A stretch of 64,000 nucleotides of DNA from JAADFF01 sp013153035 (GCA_026184435.1 CP046447.1); one strand, 5' to 3'. Numbered from the stretch's first letter, positions 46,593 to 55,752 are shown. Notes: a model not told the origin generated them from the sequence alone. Translations and numbers: made by a program.

Positions 46593-48398
46593 ATGAACTA
46601 CGGCGGATGGGCCGGAAAAATTCTTCGTGTCAATCTCACCACAGGAGAGATTTCTGTTGAGCCACTGAACATGAAGTGGGCCAAGGACTATGTTGGTGGC
46701 AGAGGACTTGCTACCAAATACTTCTTTGAAGAGGTACCCCACAATGTTGATCCTCTATCCCCAGAAAACAAGCTAATATTTGCCACAGGTCCCGCTACAG
46801 GTACTAACGCACCAACTGGTGGCCGTTATATGGTCGTCACCAGAGGTCCACTAACAGGTACCATTGCATCTTCTAACTCTGGTGGCTTCTTCGGTGCAGA
46901 GCTGAAGAAAGCCGGTTGGGACATGATTATCTTTGAGGGCAAGGCAGAAAAGCCCGTGTATCTCTACATCAACGACGATAAAGTCGAACTGAGAGATGCC
47001 TCTCATCTATGGGGTAAAGGCGTATCTGCAACAACACGCACCCTGAAAGAGGAAATTGGCGACGACAAGATAGAGGTTGCCGCCATAGGTCCCGCTGGTG
47101 AAAACCTCGTAAAATTTGCAGCCGTTGTCAATGACGAGCACCGTGCTGCCGGTCGTACCGGCGTAGGTGCCGTAATGGGTTCTAAGAACCTTAAAGCCGT
47201 TGTCGTCAGAGGACACGGCGATGTAAAGGTTGCAGATCCAGAGAAATTCAGAGATGCCCTTGTCAAATCTATGCAGAAGATTAAAGAGAATGGTATTACA
47301 GGTCAGGGTCTGCCAAACTATGGTACTGCCGTTCTCGTCAACATCATCAACAAGGCGGGTATCTTCCCCGTTAAGAACTTCCAGACAGGTGTATTTGAAA
47401 AAGCCGAAGAAATCTCCGGTGAAGCACTGGCAGAGAAGTACCTTGTTACCAACAAAGGTTGCTTCGCATGTCCTATTGCTTGTGGCCGTGTAACAAAGAT
47501 TAACGGTGAAGAGGGAGAAGGTCCTGAGTATGAATCTATCTGGGCACTGGGTGCCGATTGTGGTATCGGAGACCTCAAAGCCATCGTAAAGGCCAACTAT
47601 ATATGCGATGATATGGGTCTTGATACCATTTCTGCCGGTGCAACCATAGCAGCAGCCATGGAAATGTATGAAAAGGGCATTATACCTAAAGAAGACATTG
47701 GCGAAGGTCCTGAGCTAAAGTTCGGAAATGCAGAGGCTTTACTCTACTGGCTCGAGAAATTGGCCAAGAGAGAGGGCTTTGGAGACAAGCTGGCAGAAGG
47801 TTCATACAGACTTGGTGAGATGTATGGACATCCCGAGTACTCCATGAGCGTGAAAAAGCAGGAGCTTCCTGCATATGACCCAAGAGGTGTTCAGGGTCAT
47901 GCACTAGCATATGCCACCAACAACCGTGGTGGTTGTCACGTTAGAGCTTACCTCATATCCCCTGAGGTACTGGCCACTCCAGAGGCAATTGACAGATTTG
48001 CCCTTGAAGGCAAAGCCCAGTGGGTTAAGATATTCCAGGATCTCACAGGCTTTATAGACTCCTCCGGTTTGTGTCTGTTTACATCTTTCGCACTGGGTGC
48101 TGAAGACTACGCAGCACTTGTCAGTGCTATCACCGGTGTCGAGTACACAGCAGATAAAGCACTCGAGGTTGGAGAGAGAATATGGAATCTTGAGAGACTC
48201 TACAACCTTGATGTAGGCTTCACCAAAGAAGACGACACTCTTCCTAAGAGACTCCTTGAGGAGCCCATGCCCGAAGGTCCATCTAAAGGATGGGTTGCCA
48301 AAGTACCAGAACTTCTACCAGAGTACTATAAAGTCAGAGGATGGGACGAGGAAGGTCGTCCTACATTCGAGACACTACAGCGTTTGGGTATTATATAA
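46593..48398 (+). CDS. aor: Aldehyde:ferredoxin oxidoreductase (tungsten/molybdopterin)
   Basis: 601 residues. It oxidises aldehydes to acids, reducing ferredoxin, with a bis-pterin W or Mo cofactor and one [4Fe-4S]. The N-terminus YGGWAGKILRVNLTTGEI is typical; cluster ligands are CFACPIAC (near 293-300) and a later Cys in SSGLCLF; RTGVGAVMGSKNLKAVV is also characteristic. ATG 46593 is chosen (GGGAGGGTGAT upstream). Specificity among AOR, FOR and GAPOR is not certain. Monocistronic: riboswitch before, terminator after. Confidence 0.93.
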   Translation: MNYGGWAGKILRVNLTTGEISVEPLNMKWAKDYVGGRGLATKYFFEEVPHNVDPLSPENKLIFATGPATGTNAPTGGRYMVVTRGPLTGTIASSNSGGFFGAELKKAGWDMIIFEGKAEKPVYLYINDDKVELRDASHLWGKGVSATTRTLKEEIGDDKIEVAAIGPAGENLVKFAAVVNDEHRAAGRTGVGAVMGSKNLKAVVVRGHGDVKVADPEKFRDALVKSMQKIKENGITGQGLPNYGTAVLVNIINKAGIFPVKNFQTGVFEKAEEISGEALAEKYLVTNKGCFACPIACGRVTKINGEEGEGPEYESIWALGADCGIGDLKAIVKANYICDDMGLDTISAGATIAAAMEMYEKGIIPKEDIGEGPELKFGNAEALLYWLEKLAKREGFGDKLAEGSYRLGEMYGHPEYSMSVKKQELPAYDPRGVQGHALAYATNNRGGCHVRAYLISPEVLATPEAIDRFALEGKAQWVKIFQDLTGFIDSSGLCLFTSFALGAEDYAALVSAITGVEYTADKALEVGERIWNLERLYNLDVGFTKEDDTLPKRLLEEPMPEGPSKGWVAKVPELLPEYYKVRGWDEEGRPTFETLQRLGII

Positions 48399-48404
48399 AA
48401 CATC

Positions 48405-48430
48405 AAAAGGGGGCCCCTGGCCCCCTTTTT
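48405..48430 (+). terminator. Intrinsic terminator after the AOR gene
   Basis: Stem AAAAGGGGGCC / GGCCCCCTTTT with a 3-nt loop and T tract; A and T runs on both sides make it look bidirectional. Confidence 0.9.
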
Positions 48431-48456
48431 CCATTCTATAAAAGGGTTGTGATAGG

Positions 48457-48999
48457 GTGATTGAAAAAGTCTTCAGAATATATACAGATAAATACGCAAG
48501 GGAAGAGGTATATAGGGAAGGAATAAAGAAAATTTCTGCTCCAATAAAAAAGCTTATTACAGGACATGATTTTATATACTATGAAAGGCCATTCATTAAA
48601 GCATTCAAGAAAACCCCTATTATTTATAAACAGGCTCTTGTTATACCTTCTTTATCTGTAAGAATCAGTAAATTGTACACTGAAGGGTTTAAACCTTACA
48701 ACAATTATAATTTCTACATAGATATAGGCAAAGTAGAAAAACACGATGGCTATATACTCTTCAAAGACCTATTCCTTGACATCATAGAGTTCACAGACGG
48801 CAGCAAGATTATCGAAGACAAAGAAGAGCTGGAAGAGGCACTAAAAAGAGGTTGGATAACAGAAGATGAATACAACCATGCAAAGGCCATATGCCAGAAC
48901 ATATGGGAAGAGGTTAAAGACATTCCTGTGGAAGAGCTTGTAAAAAGATACATAGACACCAAACCCAAAGCACTATTTACACCACCAATAGAGAGGTAG
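48457..48999 (+). CDS. DUF402 family protein
   Basis: 180 residues, soluble. The C-terminal half FYIDIGKVEKHDGYILFKDL, LDIIEFTDG, EDKEELEEAL and GWITEDEYNHA fits the DUF402/FomD-like pattern, where acidic residues bind a divalent metal in a nucleotide phosphohydrolase or RNA-binding setting. Start is the TTG/GTG-type codon at 48457 after a weak AG-rich site. Stands alone after the AOR terminator; the stop abuts a remnant on the other strand. Confidence 0.7.
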   Translation: MIEKVFRIYTDKYAREEVYREGIKKISAPIKKLITGHDFIYYERPFIKAFKKTPIIYKQALVIPSLSVRISKLYTEGFKPYNNYNFYIDIGKVEKHDGYILFKDLFLDIIEFTDGSKIIEDKEELEEALKRGWITEDEYNHAKAICQNIWEEVKDIPVEELVKRYIDTKPKALFTPPIER

Positions 49000-49194
49000 T
49001 TAGCAATCATGTTCTATGATTTTCCACATACCCTTATCGTCATATAACCTGACATAATATGAAGTGGTAGCCAGCACAATCCACATGCCAAGGCTGTTTA
49101 TAGAACCCCAAACACTATTTATTATTGCTAACAAGAGCATATCCAAACTAACACGAAGAGCGTAATCAAGTATTAACACAACGTAACTACAATC
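49000..49194 (-). pseudogene. C-terminal remnant of a membrane protein
   Basis: An open frame of 64 codons without a usable start contains two hydrophobic stretches (LDMLLLAIINSVWGSINSLG and MWIVLATTSYYVRLYDD) ending in a short polar tail, like the last helix and tail of a polytopic membrane protein. A stop codon directly precedes the frame. An ATG at 49140 could give 46 residues but has no SD. It touches the DUF402 stop. The remainder of 49195-49333 is AT-rich with nothing recognisable. Confidence 0.45.
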
Positions 49195-49333
49195 TTATAA
49201 ACACATATTTTCATTATGCACAAATATATATATCTTGGCAAATCTCACAGAAGTAAAAAGTGAAAACAGACTATCTTTCTCGGTAGATGTCTTTTATATG
49301 CCTGTATAAAGCTAAATTCAGAGGTCAAAAAGC

Positions 49334-49363
49334 AAACAGGGGAGGCATAAACCTCCCCTGTTT
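49334..49363 (-). terminator. Intrinsic terminator of tRNA-Arg
   Basis: Twelve-bp perfect stem AAACAGGGGAGG / CCTCCCCTGTTT, loop TTTATG on the transcript, then GCTTTTTGAC. It begins within the encoded CCA end. Confidence 0.93.
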
Positions 49364-49439
49364 GGTGAGCCCGGAGGGATTCGAACCCCCAACCTGTGGA
49401 TCCGTAGTCCACTGCTCTATCCAGTTGAGCTACGGGCCC
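49363..49439 (-). tRNA. tRNA-Arg (anticodon ACG)
   Basis: A full cloverleaf of 74 nt plus an encoded CCA. Acceptor GGGCCCG/CGGGCTC (one G-U), D-stem GCTC/GAGC, anticodon arm GTGGA-CTACGGA-TCCAC with ACG at 34-36, T arm GGGGG-TTCGAAT-CCCTC, discriminator A. ACG would be read as ICG after TadA deamination. Confidence 0.97.
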
Positions 49440-49449
49440 AGCAAAGGGT

Positions 49450-49478
49450 ATTTTACCATAGATGCCCTATATAGTCAA
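49450..49478 (-). promoter_or_regulatory. Promoter of tRNA-Arg
   Basis: TTGACT and TAAAAT on the minus strand, 17 bp apart, with a TGG extension before the -10; transcription would begin a few bases before the tRNA. Confidence 0.85.
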
Positions 49479-49527
49479 GAATAGAACAATTTGATATAAA
49501 CGTGATAACAAAAACGATTTCTTTTAA

Positions 49528-49659
49528 CTACTCTTCTTCGCCCTCATCTTCATCTATATCCCAGTCGTCGTCTTCCTCCTCTTCCCATACGAGCTCTTCC
49601 TCTTCTTCATCGTCATCATCGTGAAAGATATTCTCTCTTATCCAATCATAAAAGCCCAT
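49528..49659 (-). CDS. 43-residue highly acidic peptide
   Basis: A short gene starting ATG at 49659 with GAGGAGTG six nt upstream and only 5 nt after the dipeptidase stop. Sequence begins MGFYDWIRENIFHDDDD and continues as Glu/Asp runs broken by ELVW and DDDWDID. About two thirds of residues are acidic; the only basic ones are one Arg and one His. The N-terminal 12 residues form a possible amphipathic helix. Good SD and coupling to the previous gene argue that it is translated. Function unknown; charge mimicry or metal binding are guesses. Confidence 0.7.
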   Translation of the reverse strand: MGFYDWIRENIFHDDDDEEEEELVWEEEEDDDWDIDEDEGEEE

Positions 49660-49664
49660 AGATA

Positions 49665-50585
49665 TCACTCCTCGGGCAGATTTTCATTCATTACCCTCAA
49701 CCAGTTTTTATATGCTATCTTGGCAGCCACCTCTTCACCAAATGCCTCTATAAGGTGGTTACCAAGCAGCGGCATCATATCGGCACCATCAAGATTTTCA
49801 GGGTATTTAGATAAACCATCAAAATCTGAACCCAGTGCTACATGATCTTCACCCATAACCTTCATCATATGTTCAGCATGCCTGACAATATCGATAGGTG
49901 TTGCCTTATCTTCACACGTTAGGAACATGGGAGCAAAGTTGATGCCCACAACACCACCACGACGGGCAATCTCTTCCATAAACTCATCAGGCAGATTGCG
50001 GGGTATATCGCACAGACTACGGGCACAAGAATGGGTGGCAACAACAGTACCATCAAAGTGTTTAAAGACATCTTCTACTCCCTCATCGTTGAGGTGGCTA
50101 ATATCAAGCACCCAACCAAGGTCCCCAATTATGGCCAGAGCCTCTTTGCCAAGAGTAGAAAGTCCTCTTCCTGTTTGGGGTTTGCCAAATAAACTGCCAT
50201 CGGCAAAGGTGTTAATGCGGCTCCACACCAAAGATGCCATCCTCACACCAAGCATATGAAATACCCTGAGAAGTTCAGGATAACCATCAATGGGAATAAG
50301 CCCTTCAAATGCAAGCATAACATGGGGCTCTTCTGCATCCCCTGATGGCAAATCGTGTTTTGTAAATACCCTCTTTACCTCTTCAAGCCTATGAAACAGC
50401 TCTATCTGCCTCAGTGCCTGCTTTGTAGCATCTTCGCCACCACCAATATAGATGGCATATGTTTGAAAAATGACATTACCCTCTTTTAGTTTGGCAGGAC
50501 TGGATACAAGGCTATCTATATCTCTTGTCTTGATGGCCTTACTGAGAAAGTCACTGTGGCCATCGGCAAACTTTAGCCCACCCAT
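49665..50585 (-). CDS. Membrane dipeptidase (M19, renal dipeptidase family)
   Basis: 306 residues, no signal peptide, so probably cytoplasmic. The binuclear zinc site is visible: HSD in ADGHSDFL, Glu in LAFEGL, His in LDISHLNDEG, His in VATHSCARSL, and Asp in GSDFDGL. The family hydrolyses dipeptides, including some D-residue dipeptides. Start ATG 50585 lies inside the pckA end region with GGAGG upstream; the frame is open further 5' but that part lies within pckA. Confidence 0.92.
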   Translation of the reverse strand: MGGLKFADGHSDFLSKAIKTRDIDSLVSSPAKLKEGNVIFQTYAIYIGGGEDATKQALRQIELFHRLEEVKRVFTKHDLPSGDAEEPHVMLAFEGLIPIDGYPELLRVFHMLGVRMASLVWSRINTFADGSLFGKPQTGRGLSTLGKEALAIIGDLGWVLDISHLNDEGVEDVFKHFDGTVVATHSCARSLCDIPRNLPDEFMEEIARRGGVVGINFAPMFLTCEDKATPIDIVRHAEHMMKVMGEDHVALGSDFDGLSKYPENLDGADMMPLLGNHLIEAFGEEVAAKIAYKNWLRVMNENLPEE

Positions 50586-50586
50586 C

Positions 50587-52338
50587 TTAAAGCGCCTCCA
50601 CAATACGTTTTGGCACACCCATCTTTTCAAGGTATGCCTTTCTCTCTTCACGCATTCTCTTTACCCAGTTCATATATATATCCATCTTACCCATCTTCTC
50701 AAAGAAGAGCTTGGGCTGTAGAATCTCAGCAGGCACTATCTTCAAAAGCTCGGCATTTTCAGGGGCATTTACATCAACAACATAATAGCCCATATCGGGG
50801 TCTTCAACCCATTTAATAGTGCCCCTAAACAGGTGTTCAAGCATGGCAGAAGAGTGGCGAATCTTTACCTTAAGGGCTTTACCCTCTTTCTCCGCCTTGG
50901 CATCACCACCAACATAACCTGTATTCATCATAAATGTAATGATGTCTGAAAATCTCTCAAGAAGCTCGGCAAATCTTTCAGCCTGCAGAGAGTCTTTCTC
51001 TGGGAAAAATGGATTGGTAAATGGTGAACGCACTTTGCCACGCTCTTTACCGGCAGCAGATGTCTTTGTTGTCTCGCCAAGCATAAAGTAGGCAGCAGCC
51101 TGATATGGGTCTTTAAACAGCACAATACCAGGAGTTGCTGCATCTTCACCCTCGTCTCTATTGAGAATGCCCATGAACTTCAGTGGGGGAATATCTTTAA
51201 GACCATAGGCATCAGGTATAAGGTTCATGGGGATAACAGACCTGCCGTTCTGAGTCCAGACGACAAAGTCCCAGCCATCTTCGGGCACACCATATTCATT
51301 CACAACATCTTCGGCCTTTACCCTACCCTCAATATAGGCATCAACATTTTCTGCAGGGTTACCTGTCATAATGAAGATATCTCTATATCTCTTTACATCT
51401 TCTGGTGAGAGAATTGTTTTAGAAAAGTCATATGTGCCATCTTCATTTATGTACACATTTTCTACCCATGCATCAGGATGTACAGTGCCATTGTAGATAA
51501 TGGGCTCATTTTCTGGATTCAGTCCAAATGTCTTTGCAAAACAACCATTCTCCGTAATACCTATTCTGCCATCAGACCACAACACTATCATATCGTCCTG
51601 TATAGGCTTTGTCACATCACCCTGCTTGGAGAATGTCGTTGTGGTCTTACCTGTACCAGAAAGACCCAATATGGCAACTGTATAAAGTTCATCTCCTACC
51701 TGAACGGCCTTGGCACCGGCGTGGAACACAAGACCTCCCTTGCGGTATACATATTCATTGAGCATTCTCAGAGCACCTTTTTTGCTCTCGCCAAAATAGT
51801 CAGAACCTATAACATATGTCACAAAGTTGTCAAGGTCTACAAACACACCCATCTGACCGGGTAGCTCATCGATAAGAAGACCGGGGGTCATAACAAGGGT
51901 AAAGGTAGGGTTAAACGGCTTTTTTAGGCTCTCTTCATCTTCTACCATCTCACGTGGCACAGCTAAAATCTGCTGCATAGCGGCAATGTTGGCACCATCG
52001 GGTGTGTATATCCACCTTACAGGCACAGCCCTATCATCGGCACCAATATAGCCATCTATGAATATAACCTTGCCCTGTTTTCTTATATAGTCTTTCTGCA
52101 TGTCAATATACCTCTGTGCTTCTTCTCTTGGCATAACATTTCCAGAATATTTTTCCTTATCGGCATATGGGGCAAGCACATAGGTGTACTTTGCCATGCG
52201 GGCTTTCCTCATGGTAATACGGTCAAGGTTACCATAAGCAGACTTCAAAACTGTGGGAATCTCTGAGGCCATCTGTCTCAACTCTTCTTGAGAAGGATTG
52301 ACTATCACCTCTACATCATCAAAATTCATATCAAACAT
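50587..52338 (-). CDS. pckA: Phosphoenolpyruvate carboxykinase (ATP), divergent
   Basis: About 583 residues. It interconverts oxaloacetate + ATP and PEP + CO2 + ADP. The kinase-1 P-loop GLSGTGKTTTTF, DDMIVLWSDGRIGITENGCFAKTFGL and NPFFP are present, but spacing and surrounding residues differ from E. coli PckA and the protein is about 45 residues longer. ATG 52338 follows GGAGGTG; ATG 52329 is possible. First gene of pckA-dipeptidase-acidic peptide. Confidence 0.88.
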   Translation of the reverse strand: MFDMNFDDVEVIVNPSQEELRQMASEIPTVLKSAYGNLDRITMRKARMAKYTYVLAPYADKEKYSGNVMPREEAQRYIDMQKDYIRKQGKVIFIDGYIGADDRAVPVRWIYTPDGANIAAMQQILAVPREMVEDEESLKKPFNPTFTLVMTPGLLIDELPGQMGVFVDLDNFVTYVIGSDYFGESKKGALRMLNEYVYRKGGLVFHAGAKAVQVGDELYTVAILGLSGTGKTTTTFSKQGDVTKPIQDDMIVLWSDGRIGITENGCFAKTFGLNPENEPIIYNGTVHPDAWVENVYINEDGTYDFSKTILSPEDVKRYRDIFIMTGNPAENVDAYIEGRVKAEDVVNEYGVPEDGWDFVVWTQNGRSVIPMNLIPDAYGLKDIPPLKFMGILNRDEGEDAATPGIVLFKDPYQAAAYFMLGETTKTSAAGKERGKVRSPFTNPFFPEKDSLQAERFAELLERFSDIITFMMNTGYVGGDAKAEKEGKALKVKIRHSSAMLEHLFRGTIKWVEDPDMGYYVVDVNAPENAELLKIVPAEILQPKLFFEKMGKMDIYMNWVKRMREERKAYLEKMGVPKRIVEAL

Positions 52339-52430
52339 CTCCCCTGCACCTCCGCACAAAATATATAAATAAAAATACAATAGGTATAGTACTACAAAAA
52401 GTGAATTTAGGCATCAAATTTTAGAAGGAG

Positions 52431-53330
52431 TTAAGACATTCCCTTTAGTACCTTATCTATCTTCTTACCTGCATTAAATGCCTCCCTGAGGGTATCTATA
52501 ACACCATATATCTCAGGAACAACCTGTCCAAGCATAACAACATATACAAACAACGTACCGAGCACCGCAGCAGACATCGAAGAAGCCCCTACATAGATAG
52601 CATATATGGCAAACATAAGATAGGCAATATGGCTAACAAGTGTGCCAACAAAGAAATCAAGAATTAAAAGCCTTTTATATCTATCAAAAAGAGAATACAC
52701 GATATGGCGTATACCTAGCCTTTCCTTTTCCAGTATTCCTAGTAGATGGATATCCTCTTTGCCGTCAAGGGTATCAGCCAGATACTCTTTTTTCTTTCTT
52801 CTCTCATCGTCTATTTCATAGTCTTTCTTCGTATACCAAGCTGTTTCCCATACAAGATAAAGCATAGTAAAGAGAGCATATACCCCGGCAGCTATTGCCA
52901 CCTTATGAGACAGGCTCCACATGGCAAAGATAATAAAGAAAATACGTACAAAATACACAAATCCCCAACTGGCCTCTGTGTTAATCACAGAGACAAATTC
53001 ATAAACATCTGATACACAAACCGATGCCATCTCACCTGGCAGGCCTTTCCCACTCTTCACGGCACTCATCAGTACCATTGGAGAAAGATATCGGATAATA
53101 ATAGCCTTGACATAGGTAGAAAGATACGTTGCAATTTCAGAGATCAAAGCGCCAGCAAGAAGCATACCAGCCATAATAAGAGCTGCAACAATACCCTCTC
53201 GGCTCAGCTGATGAGAAAGTACATCTTCCATCTTCTTAAAACCAAGTACCCACAACATTTGGCCAGTTATAGCCAAAAGAGAAAGAAGCAGAACATGTGG
53301 AATAAACCTCATCATCTTACGGAGAAGCAT
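52431..53330 (-). CDS. ABC exporter transmembrane subunit (TMD only)
   Basis: 299 residues with six hydrophobic segments in the arrangement of type I ABC exporter membrane domains, but no ATP-binding domain follows. The EKERLGIRHIVYSLFDRYKRL segment sits where the coupling helix is expected. ATG 53330 starts inside the end of the preceding TMD gene and follows GGAGGTAG. Probably pairs with the next TMD and the stand-alone ATPase to make one transporter; substrate unknown. Confidence 0.8.
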   Translation of the reverse strand: MLLRKMMRFIPHVLLLSLLAITGQMLWVLGFKKMEDVLSHQLSREGIVAALIMAGMLLAGALISEIATYLSTYVKAIIIRYLSPMVLMSAVKSGKGLPGEMASVCVSDVYEFVSVINTEASWGFVYFVRIFFIIFAMWSLSHKVAIAAGVYALFTMLYLVWETAWYTKKDYEIDDERRKKKEYLADTLDGKEDIHLLGILEKERLGIRHIVYSLFDRYKRLLILDFFVGTLVSHIAYLMFAIYAIYVGASSMSAAVLGTLFVYVVMLGQVVPEIYGVIDTLREAFNAGKKIDKVLKGMS

Positions 53331-54249
53331 TGTCTTCTACCTCCATAAGCATACGACAGCCACCTACGATATCGGCAAAATAATCTATATCCTCTGCCAT
53401 TGAAACAAGTGCACTCGTTGCCGTTTGGGAAAGCCAGTAAAACATCAGTGCCATGCCCGGACGTGAGAGAAGAACCATGCCTACAAACATTAGAGCTCTA
53501 CCCATTACCATGCCCACCTTATTTTCAAGGGCAGATAGCAATCTCACCCTTGCAAACACGAGCATACTTTCTGTAAAATCCTTTACACCACTACTGAACC
53601 ACTTTACATATCTGTTTGTACCCAATAGGAGTATATCCTCTCTACCTACAAGAATATCCCTTGCCATACCTTCGGCATAAGCCCTTTTTTCACGAACGGA
53701 TTTAGATATATCTCCCATGTGAGAGGTATGCCTCATAACAAACAGTGATATAGCACCAGATAGTAAAGCACCAATACCTATCAATGGTGCTTTCCAAAGA
53801 ACAAACAGCATTACAAGAAAAGCTATAGATATTCTCATAAAGGAAAAACCAAAATATGTCCACAATGACAAACTACATTCATGGCCACTGGAAAAGGCGC
53901 TATCCACAACCTCACCAGAAGACTTGACACTACGATGTAAATCCACAAGGTATCTTTCTATATACGATGCCACCATTCTCATACGACCACGATACATAAG
54001 GTCAGTAAACAGCACAAACACAGCACCACCAAAAACCACATCTGATGTTTGAAGGGCAACATATAGGTGAACATACCTCATAAGAAGTGAATCCACCACC
54101 AAGCCAAATGCCACAGGTATGGCATATAACATGGCAATATGAAAAATATATATAATCACACCTATGGCAAAGACTTTTCTCTCCCTAGTGGTTAAAAAGC
54201 TCCATGCCGCTTGTAGCGTAGAAAAATAATCGCGAAAGAATTTATTCAT
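53317..54249 (-). CDS. ABC exporter transmembrane subunit (TMD only)
   Basis: 310 residues, six TM helices, again without ATPase domain. EKRAYAEGMARDILVGREDIL is a typical cytoplasmic coupling segment of ABC exporters. ATG 54249 overlaps the ATPase stop as ATGA, so translation is coupled. It differs from the downstream TMD enough to suggest a heterodimer. Confidence 0.8.
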   Translation of the reverse strand: MNKFFRDYFSTLQAAWSFLTTRERKVFAIGVIIYIFHIAMLYAIPVAFGLVVDSLLMRYVHLYVALQTSDVVFGGAVFVLFTDLMYRGRMRMVASYIERYLVDLHRSVKSSGEVVDSAFSSGHECSLSLWTYFGFSFMRISIAFLVMLFVLWKAPLIGIGALLSGAISLFVMRHTSHMGDISKSVREKRAYAEGMARDILVGREDILLLGTNRYVKWFSSGVKDFTESMLVFARVRLLSALENKVGMVMGRALMFVGMVLLSRPGMALMFYWLSQTATSALVSMAEDIDYFADIVGGCRMLMEVEDNASP

Positions 54250-54983
54250 CGCCAAAACTTCTCTGTCATCTGTTTCTCTGCAGATATATACTTTTTCAGC
54301 AGACTATCTTTTTCATGTTCTTCAAGCTTACCCACCTTGGTAATCTTGCCATTTTCCAATGTGGCAAATATATCGGCCATAGCAAGAATAGACAAACGAT
54401 GGGACACAACAATCAGCGTCTTATCTTTGGCAAATGCCTTTATCCTATCCACGACCTCCTTTTCAGACTCTTTGTCTACCCCCTCTAGGGGCTCATCAAG
54501 GATAAGCACCTGAGGATTTCTCAGCACTCCACGGGCAAGCAGTAAACGGCTTTTTTCTCCACCTGATGGCTGAAAGTCTTCATATGCCACCTTATCGATA
54601 CCGCCCCACTGAAGCACCCTCTCCCACATACCAACAAATTTTAGAGCATACTCGATATCCCCTTCGGTGGCATCCTCCTTAGCCATGAGAAGATTTTCTC
54701 TAATACTTCTCCGAAATAGATGACTTCTTTGGGATAACATAAACGATATACCTCTCCACTCATTAAGGATACTTCGAAGTGGCATGTCGTTGATAATCAC
54801 GCTACCTGAGAGGGGTTCCACAAGTCCCATAAGAACCCTGAGCAGTGTTGATTTACCCTCACCAGAAGGGCCAAGCAACGCTATCTTATCACCTGCATTT
54901 ATACGCAGTGTCACACCATCAAGGATTACCCTCTCATGAAATCTCACCTTGATATTGTTTAACAAAGCATATATAAAGTTCAC
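54246..54983 (-). CDS. ABC transporter ATPase subunit
   Basis: 245 residues. Walker A GPSGEGKSTLLRV, Q-loop MLSQRSHLF, signature PSGGEKSRLLLARG (canonical LSGGQ altered), Walker B VLILDEPLEGVD, switch His in VVSHRLS. Sequence resembles exporter NBDs (MsbA/CydCD type), consistent with a split exporter. GTG start, GGTGAT upstream. First gene of this operon. Confidence 0.9.
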   Translation of the reverse strand: MNFIYALLNNIKVRFHERVILDGVTLRINAGDKIALLGPSGEGKSTLLRVLMGLVEPLSGSVIINDMPLRSILNEWRGISFMLSQRSHLFRRSIRENLLMAKEDATEGDIEYALKFVGMWERVLQWGGIDKVAYEDFQPSGGEKSRLLLARGVLRNPQVLILDEPLEGVDKESEKEVVDRIKAFAKDKTLIVVSHRLSILAMADIFATLENGKITKVGKLEEHEKDSLLKKYISAEKQMTEKFWR

Positions 54984-55041
54984 ATAGCATCACCAAGGCT
55001 GATTATAACATATCTAAAACATGGGATGATATTATAAAAAT

Positions 55042-55752
55042 ATGGAAGGCAGAAAAAATGGTTTTACTTTAATAGAGTTGCTTGTCGTTATTATCATCTT
55101 AGGTATACTTGTTGCTATTGCTATTCCTCTATACGCAGATGCTATAGAACAAGGAAAAAGTACCACCAGACTTGCCAACCTTAAGAGCATTCAGAAGCTC
55201 ATAGAAGTTAAACATCCTAAACCAGCAGAGGACACATGGCAAAGTTATATTGAAAGCGACATAGGAAATACACCTGTGTGTCCTTACACTGGACAACCAT
55301 TTCAAATGCTGACAGGTACACTGGATGTTACAAATCCTGAGAATATATGCAAAGTTGCCTACCACAAAATAGATGACATGAAATATATACTTACCTCCTA
55401 TCATTTCATAGCCGGATGGTATGAAAGAACTCCTGTTATCATTAAAACGATTAACTACAGGCATGGTTGTTCAGATGAATCAGTAATTATAGAAAATTAT
55501 GGAAGCCAATCCATAAATATAGGTGGCTGGACCCTTAGTGATACTCTTGGAAGCTATAGATATACATTTACATTTTCAACCAACACTATAATTGCCCCCT
55601 TTTCACAGATAAAAGTACCTAGTAACCCCAAATATCAAGATATAGGTCATTGGAACAGAGGTTGCACCGGTGGTATTTGGAACGACACAGGAGATACTGC
55701 TGTGTTGAAAAATGCCAAGGGCGACATAATAGATACCTATACCTACCCTTAG
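55042..55752 (+). CDS. Pilin-like protein fused to a lamin-tail (LTD) domain
   Basis: 236 residues. Leader MEGRKNG then FTLIELLVVIIILGIL gives a class III prepilin signal (Glu at +5). A pilin-type domain with CPYTGQPFQMLTGTLD follows (to about 125). Residues about 132-236 match the LTD pattern: VIIENYGSQSINIGGWTLSD, a beta-rich middle, GIWNDTGDTAVLKNAKGDII and a final DTYTYP. LTD domains are Ig-like and often sit on extracellular enzymes. No SD: TATTAT ends 6 nt before the ATG, hinting at a leaderless mRNA. Confidence 0.87.
   Translation: MEGRKNGFTLIELLVVIIILGILVAIAIPLYADAIEQGKSTTRLANLKSIQKLIEVKHPKPAEDTWQSYIESDIGNTPVCPYTGQPFQMLTGTLDVTNPENICKVAYHKIDDMKYILTSYHFIAGWYERTPVIIKTINYRHGCSDESVIIENYGSQSINIGGWTLSDTLGSYRYTFTFSTNTIIAPFSQIKVPSNPKYQDIGHWNRGCTGGIWNDTGDTAVLKNAKGDIIDTYTYP

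Noticed and set aside
49287..49484. Plus-strand open frame across the tRNA-Arg gene
   Set aside because: It is the reverse complement of the tRNA and its terminator; the cloverleaf is complete.
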